Of a DNA stretch of 10,353 nt, positions 5,705 to 10,353 are shown piece after piece. How positions within the stretch are numbered: position 1 is the first letter of the stretch; each line of letters begins with the position of its first letter. The notes under the pieces are model-generated. The model ran no database searches and was not told the DNA's origin. It worked only from the letters and a program-made list of their open reading frames with translations. Made by a program: the position numbers and the translations under genes. The stretch is from Candidatus Poribacteria bacterium (GTDB lineage Bacteria > Poribacteria > WGA-4E > WGA-3G). The DNA is taken from the NCBI GenBank assembly GCA_007571355.1, contig RKRO01000431.1, forward strand, positions 1 through 10,353. Reading direction: 5' to 3'.

Positions 5705-6291
5705 TACGCACCTCCATTGCGAATGTCTTGCCTAAATAGTTCAAAGAAATCTTCATTTATGACTGTTACCTCATTCCCTTCACCGGAAGCGACTTCCTGA
5801 AAATATTCCGCAGAATTGTAAAACAGACTCCACCTGTCTACGAGATTTCTGTAGGTATACCAAAAGTTGTGCTTGCTTCGATAAAACCGACGTACGACAT
5901 CTTCTGTGGGGACGTGGTGCCCACCCGATTCTACCCGATTTCGGATCCGGGCCACGCTCGTCTCAGGGGTCTTGAGAAAAATAAACACGATGGTGACTGT
6001 CCATCCCGCACGTTTCAATTGAGAGATAGTTCTCACAAACCCTTTTCCTGCAAGCGTCACTTCCACAACAAAATCTTTCTCCGCTTCAATAAGTGCCTGG
6101 ATTTCTTGTATAAAGAGCCGTCCGGCTTGAATTTTGACTTTTTCCATGTCCTCTGGACAGGATACGAGTCTTTCTGCAATCGCATCGGCACTGATGTACG
6201 CGGTTACCTCTGAATCGCGAAGATATTCAGCGGCGAATGTTGTCTTGCCCGATCCATTTGGCCCCGCAACGATTATCACATTTTTTGCCAA
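5704..6291 (-). CDS. Zeta-toxin-like P-loop kinase (COG4185 type)
   Basis: 195 residues. Walker A is GPNGSGKTT at residues 10-18. ISADAIAERL (Asp 36) and VVEVTLAG (Glu 77, Thr 79) follow at the positions of the substrate-binding acidic residues of zeta toxins. RIRNRVESGGHHVP (115-128) followed by VVRRFYRS supplies the arginine-rich lid. Zeta toxins phosphorylate UDP-N-acetyl sugars or other small molecules; relatives annotated as 'predicted ABC-type ATPase' are mostly untested. The start is TTG at 6291: an in-frame stop lies 15 nt upstream, no ATG is available, and GAGGT sits 6 nt ahead. It follows the maturase gene by 57 nt and is coupled to the 75-aa gene. In classical epsilon/zeta and PezAT modules the antitoxin comes first; here the small gene is second. 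Confidence 0.85.
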   Translation of the reverse strand: MAKNVIIVAGPNGSGKTTFAAEYLRDSEVTAYISADAIAERLVSCPEDMEKVKIQAGRLFIQEIQALIEAEKDFVVEVTLAGKGFVRTISQLKRAGWTVTIVFIFLKTPETSVARIRNRVESGGHHVPTEDVVRRFYRSKHNFWYTYRNLVDRWSLFYNSAEYFQEVASGEGNEVTVINEDFFELFRQDIRNGGA

Positions 6292-6348
6292 TGGCGTACC
6301 TCTTTAACTTTGGTTCGGTTAGAAACCGGCTGTCCCCTGCTGCTTGGA

Positions 6349-7647
6349 TTACTGCTTGTTCAGACAGCACTGCTTATATTTCCGACCACTGCCACACGGA
6401 CACGGCGAGTTCCGTCCGACTTTCTGTGAGGCTTGTACGGCTATCGGGGTGTTGACTTCTGCTTTTTCCTGCCGATGCCGCCGTAGAATGGGCATAATAC
6501 TGTTCGCGGGTCGTCCTGCTTGTAGGGCGGCAGCCATCATCTTCATCGGTTCGTCGATGTGATTAAAAAACTGCTTATAGCCAGCGCAGAGATAGTTCAA
6601 ACCGTCTTCACCCGTAGGTGTCTTGATAAACCGGTTTTTCGGACAACCGCCGTTGCAGACAAACTTCACTTCGCAGCTGCGGCAGTATTCGGGGAGCGTA
6701 TCGCGTTTATCGGTACCGAATTTGCGTTGGAACGTCGAATCCACCATCTCCTGAATGGTGTTCTCCGCAATGTTTCCGATGTGATAGTCAGGCGTAACGA
6801 AGTGGTCACAGGAGTAGAGGTCGCCGTTATGTTCAATCGCAAGCGCGTCGCCGCAGGTTTCATTGAAGACACAGAGGCTGGGGTTATATCCCAACCACGC
6901 CTCCAGCGCGACATCGAAAATTTGGACAAAAATTCTGCCGATGTCGTTGACCACCCATTCATCAAAAACCGCGCAGAGGAATTTGCCGTACTGCCGTGCC
7001 GTGACAGAACGCGGAGACACATTTTTCCCACCGAAATGCTCAACTGCAGGGATGAACTGCATAAACTCCGCACCGAGTCCTTTGAAGTAGTTATAAATCT
7101 CTTTCGGATACTCGGCGTTGTGCTTGTTCACAACACACAATATATTGTAATCAACTTTATGATTTTGCAAAACACGAAGCCCGCGAATCACCTGCTCGGA
7201 CGATGGGCGCCCGCGTTTGTCGTAGCGGTATTTATCATGGATTTCTGGGGGGCCGTCGATACTGACCCCGATCAAGAACCTGTTCCGCTTAAAAAATTCA
7301 CCCCACTCATCGTTAAGAAGCGTGGCATTCGTCTGAAACGAATTCTGGATCTGCATACCGGGACGTCTGTATTTTTGTTGGTATCGGATCGCCTGCCTAA
7401 AGAAGTCTACCCCCATCAGTTTGGGTTCGCCCCCTTGCCATGCGAACGTAACTTCGTTGACTTCCTGTGCTTCGATGTACTGCTTAACGTAATTCTCTAA
7501 GATGGCATCGTTCATCCGGAAGGATCGCGTTTCGGGATAGAGTTTCTCTTTGTCAAGATAGAAGCAGTACTCGCAATCCAGATTGCATATCGGCCCGATC
7601 GGCTTCGTCATCACATGAAATGCGCGCGGTGTGTTCTGTTGAAGCAT
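6349..7647 (-). CDS. Anaerobic sulfatase-maturating radical SAM enzyme with SEC-C tail
   Basis: 432 residues. The radical SAM cluster motif is C21-x3-C25-x2-C28 followed by FY, and GGEP (72-75) and SIDG (129-132) are the usual SAM-binding elements. The SPASM region keeps cysteines 259, 265, 280, 322, 325, 331, 335 and 354, in the order and spacing of the clostridial enzyme, for two auxiliary 4Fe-4S clusters; Asp 281 right after C280 matches its proposed catalytic base. The family converts an active-site Cys or Ser of type I sulfatases to formylglycine in the cytoplasm without oxygen. The C terminus carries an added SEC-C zinc motif (SPCPCGSGRKYKQCC, 414-428), as on SecA. It leads the operon; ATG at 7647 has a GAGAGGG ribosome site. 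No sulfatase gene is in the window, so a different client or a distant sulfatase is required. Confidence 0.9.
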   Translation of the reverse strand: MLQQNTPRAFHVMTKPIGPICNLDCEYCFYLDKEKLYPETRSFRMNDAILENYVKQYIEAQEVNEVTFAWQGGEPKLMGVDFFRQAIRYQQKYRRPGMQIQNSFQTNATLLNDEWGEFFKRNRFLIGVSIDGPPEIHDKYRYDKRGRPSSEQVIRGLRVLQNHKVDYNILCVVNKHNAEYPKEIYNYFKGLGAEFMQFIPAVEHFGGKNVSPRSVTARQYGKFLCAVFDEWVVNDIGRIFVQIFDVALEAWLGYNPSLCVFNETCGDALAIEHNGDLYSCDHFVTPDYHIGNIAENTIQEMVDSTFQRKFGTDKRDTLPEYCRSCEVKFVCNGGCPKNRFIKTPTGEDGLNYLCAGYKQFFNHIDEPMKMMAAALQAGRPANSIMPILRRHRQEKAEVNTPIAVQASQKVGRNSPCPCGSGRKYKQCCLNKQ

Positions 7648-7680
7648 CTGATTTCCCTCTCTTTGCCTGACCTTATAACG

Positions 7681-7712
7681 TATGCTTTAAAGATGTTTTA
7701 AAGTTTAGCATA
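7681..7712. promoter_or_regulatory. Inverted repeat at the operon promoter (TATGCT / AGCATA)
   Basis: TATGCT (7681-7686) and AGCATA (7707-7712) are perfect 6-bp arms about a centre containing two TTTAAAG copies. A further ACGT lies outside each arm (7678-7681 and 7717-7720). The repeat covers the -10 and start region of the candidate operon promoter, so it is a possible operator. Confidence 0.35.
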
Positions 7713-7730
7713 TCTCACGTGAATCCACAA
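7702..7730 (-). promoter_or_regulatory. Candidate promoter of the maturase operon
   Basis: On the minus strand TTGTGG (7725-7730), a 17-nt spacer and TAAACT (7702-7707) form a moderate sigma-70-like promoter about 55 nt upstream of the ATG at 7647. It would drive the five-gene unit and perhaps the nuclease gene. Confidence 0.4.
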
Positions 7731-7775
7731 GCAAAAAATAAAGACGCTTTATTTCCGTTGGTATGGAAAATATCC

Positions 7776-7803
7776 TTGACAAAAAAGGAAAAAAAATTAT
7801 AAT
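7776..7803 (+). promoter_or_regulatory. Consensus sigma-70 promoter of the LamG gene
   Basis: An exact TTGACA (7776-7781), a 16-nt A-rich spacer and an exact TATAAT (7798-7803). Transcription would start near 7810, leaving a leader of about 90 nt before the GTG at 7901. The position is divergent from the maturase operon. Confidence 0.85.
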
Positions 7804-7819
7804 AGCATACTTTACACGG

Positions 7820-7847
7820 CAGGAATATAGGGAACCCTATTATCCTG
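7820..7847 (+). promoter_or_regulatory. Imperfect 13-bp inverted repeat in the LamG leader
   Basis: CAGGAATATAGGG (7820-7832) and CCCTATTATCCTG (7835-7847) are inverted arms with two central mismatches, separated by AA. It begins just after the expected transcription start. With only two bases between arms it suits a dimeric repressor site better than an RNA hairpin, though a shorter stem with a wider loop could form. Confidence 0.45.
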
Positions 7848-7900
7848 TCCTATTTCAAAAATATTAATTTCAAGAAAATTTTGTGCAGGGAGGAATCAAA

Positions 7901-8671
7901 GTGAGATTGCTAACCGTAAGTATTCTGTTGCTTTTAGGGCTTTGTGTCTTTTCGTGGGCACTTGAAGAGGATGATCCCGCGATTGTTGGGGTTTGGCTCT
8001 TTGAAGGCGATGTTAAAGACGCATCAGGCAACGGCAATGATGGAAAGATTGTCGGCAATTTTAAGTTTGAGAACGGTAAATTTGGTAAAGCTGTCGTCGC
8101 GGGTGGCGGCGGTAGTATCGATGTCCAAGATTCAAAGAGCATCCAAAGCGTCAGCGACGAATTGACCGTGGCTGCATGGTTCCGAGTGGATGCCGACTCA
8201 GATACCGGCATCCGAAAAAACGGTGCCTATCTGTTAGAAGACCAGTCGGGTGGTGAACCCATTCCTGACGGTTTCTCATTTAGGGTCTGGACAGATGCTG
8301 GTATTACGCCCGGGTTCTATGGTAAAACAGAGTTAGAGCAGGGAAAATGGTATCACCTTGCTGGAACGTACGACGGCTTAAATGTTGAGATGTACGTTGA
8401 TGGTGAGCCCGAAAGTAAACACGGCGCGTTGGATGCCGGCAAAGCAGACTGGAAACCTGAGTGGAACGGCAAGGTCGCTGCGGGTCAGGTGTTACAACTC
8501 AAGTTCGGTACAGAGTCGTTTACGGGTGGTATTGACGAGATTGTCATTCTCAGCCGTGCGCTTGAGCAGGCGGAAATAGAACAACTCCTCAACGGTTGGG
8601 AGGAGGCTTTCGCCGTTGAACCGGAAGATAAACTCGCCACAACATGGGGTAGAGTGAAGACTGCTCGATAA
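7901..8671 (+). CDS. Secreted LamG (concanavalin A-like) domain protein
   Basis: 256 residues. GTG at 7901 is preferred over an upstream in-frame GTG at 7883 because GGGAGGAA (7888-7895) is ideally placed and the protein then starts with a signal peptide (MRLLTVSILLLLGLCVFSWA, cleavage before LEED). The mature part is one LamG/laminin-G-3-like jelly roll: VGVWLFEGDVKDASGNGNDG opens the domain, LTVAAWFRVD and KWYHLAGTYDGLNVEMYVDG are its conserved strands, and FTGGIDEIVILSRALEQAEI is the closing block. Such domains bind glycans or proteins outside the cell. No catalytic module is attached. After the domain a short tail contains KLATTWGRVK, which I recall in paralogous LamG proteins of Poribacteria. 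The gene has its own strong promoter and terminator and is not in an operon. Confidence 0.88.
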   Translation: MRLLTVSILLLLGLCVFSWALEEDDPAIVGVWLFEGDVKDASGNGNDGKIVGNFKFENGKFGKAVVAGGGGSIDVQDSKSIQSVSDELTVAAWFRVDADSDTGIRKNGAYLLEDQSGGEPIPDGFSFRVWTDAGITPGFYGKTELEQGKWYHLAGTYDGLNVEMYVDGEPESKHGALDAGKADWKPEWNGKVAAGQVLQLKFGTESFTGGIDEIVILSRALEQAEIEQLLNGWEEAFAVEPEDKLATTWGRVKTAR

Positions 8672-8701
8672 GCCCATTGACGCAGCAAATCTATTTTTCC
8701 G

Positions 8702-8745
8702 GGTGCGGGGACGCGTTTAAGTCCGGTCCTCGCACCGCATTTTCT
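8702..8745 (+). terminator. Rho-independent-type terminator of the LamG gene
   Basis: GGTGCGGGGAC (8702-8712) and GTCCTCGCACC (8726-8736) form an 11-bp stem with one G-U pair and a 13-nt loop, followed by GCATTTTCT. The T tract is short. It lies 30 nt after the stop and separates the convergent LamG and methyltransferase genes. Confidence 0.7.
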
Positions 8746-8766
8746 ATGCCTCCCTTTTGCGTATCT

Positions 8767-10260
8767 TCAACGTCGACTGCACGCCAAAATCTTCTTAATC
8801 TTACCCGGTTGCGCCCAATTACACTTGCCTGCACCGTTCAGTTGCTTTAACAGGATCGGAATTTCGGGGTTTTCCAATGCTGTCTTAATCCGTTGGGCAT
8901 CCATTTCGGTCCAACACGGAATGAATGCGTGCATTGCCTGATTGCCTTGCCACATCTGTCCCTTTACACTGCTTAGCACTATCGGCGTAAAATCGCTTTT
9001 CCCATACGCCTGCCAGATCACTTTGAAAGGCGCGAACGCATAAGTCCCCACACCCAGCAGGGCCCACCAAGTGCCTCTATTAATCGCAGATCGGAGCAGC
9101 GTTCCCTTCCGCGACTTTAGCACCTCTTGTGCATTTTGTAGATACGTTTTTAAGGTGTCCCACCGTCCAATTTCATCCCACGTAAGCGGTTTCCCCGTTT
9201 GTGGATCGTACGGCAGCAGGATCCATTTGCAAGGTAGAGATGTGTTTTGTCGCCATATCTCCTTTGTGGCGAGTGGGTATAGAAACTGGTCAGGGAGATG
9301 TGGAGGTTTGTCACCGAAGATAAAGACTCTGTTCGCGCCGCAGGTATTCACGCCTTGGCGCGGTTTTTGTTCGGGTGAGAGCCTGATGTCAGGCATCGTG
9401 TTGGTATTCAAGTCGTCAAGGTCTTGCACAATCCGCCACGGATCTGTCGGGTTTTTGAGCGGCAATGCTATATGTTCAACCCATTCGCTGTCCAACTCCC
9501 TGAAATACGAGACTGGAAACTCCTGCCGCGTGTCTACCGCAAATTTGGCGCAGCAATACGATGTGCCAACGCCCTCAAATACCTCCGTCGATGTGAATTC
9601 ATAAACGGTATCTACGGCAAAATCTCTACGATAATCAACGCCGTTGTGAGAACCTCTGGCACCGTAATTCCGAAATCCACTATGGGCCCCGTCGCCAAAA
9701 AAAAGAGAGGTGGGCAGATAGAAATATCCAACGCCGTTCTTTTTTAGCAGTCTGCCCAAACTAACCTTCAGTACCAGTGCTGCTATATCTGTCCGGGAAG
9801 AACCCAGAAGCGTCTTCTGTCTATCTGGCACAAGTCCTTCTGCAAGGAAAAAGGGTTTTAGGCGCGCTTTATAGGCTGTCGGTAAATCTCCGAAGTTTGC
9901 CCACGGCGGATTCCCGACAAGAATATCGTATTTTCTTTCATGAATCTCTGTAATAATATCTTGGCAGAAGATTTGAGAGATGGGAAAATCAACGCCAAAT
10001 TCTCGTTTGACGTTTTCTCTGAACTGTTCCAGATGTGTTGGGAGTCTCTCAATGAGTGTTAAGCGGGACAGGCGTTCAGGCGTTATCGTAACGCCTTTTT
10101 GGCTTGCGATGTGGAGCATCGCAAACGGAAACGCGCCCTGTCCTGCAGTCGGGTCGCAGATATGCGCGCCATCAAGCCAAGCGTCAAAGATATTCCATTT
10201 ATGGATGAGCCATTCTGCCCATTTTAGCGGTGTAAAAACCTGTCCAATGTGTTCTTTCAT
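8767..10260 (-). CDS. N6-adenine DNA methyltransferase (Eco57I/TaqI-like class I)
   Basis: 497 residues. Motifs run in the order of gamma-class amino-methyltransferases: GQVFTP (motif X, residues 6-11), DPTAGQGAF (motif I, SAM binding, 36-44), LIER (motif II, 69-72), CQDI (motif III, 99-102) and NPPW (motif IV, catalytic, 117-120). The C-terminal half (for example TCGANRVFIFGD and a Trp-rich stretch) would hold target recognition. No nuclease domain is fused, so this is a methyltransferase only, either orphan or with its restriction partner beyond the window. The ATG at 10260 directly follows an in-frame TAA, so the gene cannot start further upstream. The ribosome site is weak (GAGGAT, 16 nt away). 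It is convergent with the LamG gene. Phage- or host-derived solitary methylation is an alternative to restriction. Confidence 0.85.
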   Translation of the reverse strand: MKEHIGQVFTPLKWAEWLIHKWNIFDAWLDGAHICDPTAGQGAFPFAMLHIASQKGVTITPERLSRLTLIERLPTHLEQFRENVKREFGVDFPISQIFCQDIITEIHERKYDILVGNPPWANFGDLPTAYKARLKPFFLAEGLVPDRQKTLLGSSRTDIAALVLKVSLGRLLKKNGVGYFYLPTSLFFGDGAHSGFRNYGARGSHNGVDYRRDFAVDTVYEFTSTEVFEGVGTSYCCAKFAVDTRQEFPVSYFRELDSEWVEHIALPLKNPTDPWRIVQDLDDLNTNTMPDIRLSPEQKPRQGVNTCGANRVFIFGDKPPHLPDQFLYPLATKEIWRQNTSLPCKWILLPYDPQTGKPLTWDEIGRWDTLKTYLQNAQEVLKSRKGTLLRSAINRGTWWALLGVGTYAFAPFKVIWQAYGKSDFTPIVLSSVKGQMWQGNQAMHAFIPCWTEMDAQRIKTALENPEIPILLKQLNGAGKCNWAQPGKIKKILACSRR

Positions 10261-10352
10261 TTAGTTAAAGGATACTCGTTATCCTCGCTTTTTGCCTGGT
10301 TACACCAAGGCCCACCCCGACCCCAACAGCTACCGGGGTACTTATGCCAGCA
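10257..10352 (-). CDS. Possible C-terminal end of an upstream gene, doubtful
   Basis: A minus-strand frame is open from the window edge to a TGA that overlaps the methyltransferase start (ATGA). It reads 31 codons, ending EDNEYPLTK, with an unusual Trp/Cys/Gly-rich first half. An ATGA junction is typical of coupled genes and would fill the gap left by the weak ribosome site. However, the same DNA holds small inverted repeats (for example GCCTGGT / ACCAAGGC at 10295-10312), so it may be a structured intergenic region. Confidence 0.2.
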   Translation of the reverse strand, partial: CWHKYPGSCWGRGGPWCNQAKSEDNEYPLTK

Positions 10353-10353
10353 G

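Noticed and set aside
6559..7500. A 313-codon plus-strand open frame
   Set aside because: It lies wholly antisense to the maturase gene, whose frame has all family motifs. The antisense product is unrecognisable and merely reflects codon structure.
9071..9604. A 177-codon plus-strand open frame
   Set aside because: Antisense to the methyltransferase gene, which has complete motifs; no domain or ribosome site in the antisense frame.
2797..10260. Nuclease and methyltransferase as one restriction-modification system
   Set aside because: They are about 5 kb apart, with a five-gene operon, a LamG gene and two promoters between them. Nothing links them beyond both acting on DNA.
1..10353. CRISPR arrays, tRNA or rRNA genes, insertion sequences
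   Set aside because: No regularly spaced direct repeats, cloverleaf sequences, rRNA blocks, transposase frames or paired terminal repeats with target duplications were seen.
10261..10353. Riboswitch or leader RNA for the methyltransferase
   Set aside because: Only short stems (for example 10295-10312) are present, with no recognisable aptamer core, and the window ends too soon to judge.

Overview
The window looks like a chromosomal segment of an uncultured environmental bacterium. The combination of an anaerobic-type sulfatase maturase, a secreted LamG protein, a xylose-isomerase-like TIM barrel protein, a secreted beta-propeller and a mix of defence-like and toxin-like genes recalls sponge-associated or marine polysaccharide degraders such as Candidatus Poribacteria or Planctomycetes. 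That assignment is an inference from gene content, with no phylogenetic marker in the window. Promoters and Shine-Dalgarno sites are standard bacterial (one exact TTGACA-N16-TATAAT). No rRNA, tRNA, CRISPR or transposase gene is visible.

Layout. (1) 2-1435, plus strand: the 3' part of a polytopic membrane protein of the ArnT/GT39 mannosyltransferase-like type, truncated by the window edge. (2) 1436-3534: a visibly AT-richer stretch with all plausible genes on the minus strand. It holds two doubtful small ORFs, a translationally coupled pair (75-aa protein then a retropepsin-like aspartic protease), a long hairpin, and a zinc-ribbon PD-(D/E)XK nuclease-like gene. (3) 3576-7647, minus strand: a tight five-gene operon, in transcription order sulfatase-maturase-type radical SAM enzyme, zeta-toxin-like P-loop kinase, 75-aa partner, sugar-phosphate isomerase-like TIM barrel, secreted beta-propeller. 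Junctions are 57 nt, 1-nt overlap, 7-nt overlap and 15 nt. (4) 7648-7900: a divergent regulatory region with two inverted repeats and a perfect sigma-70 promoter, reading into (5) 7901-8671, plus strand, a secreted LamG/concanavalin-A-like protein ended by a hairpin terminator. (6) 8767-10260, minus strand, convergent: a class-I N6-adenine DNA methyltransferase. The last ~90 bases hold only structured, probably non-coding sequence or the tail of an upstream frame.

How they may work together. The maturase, TIM barrel protein, propeller and LamG protein fit carbohydrate or sulfated-glycan handling at the cell surface, but no sulfatase lies in the window to be the maturase's client. The kinase plus its small coupled partner has the form of a toxin-antitoxin pair inserted into that operon. 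The retropepsin pair, the nuclease and the lone methyltransferase are accessory genes. The nuclease and methyltransferase are about 5 kb apart with a differently themed operon between them, so they need not form one restriction system.
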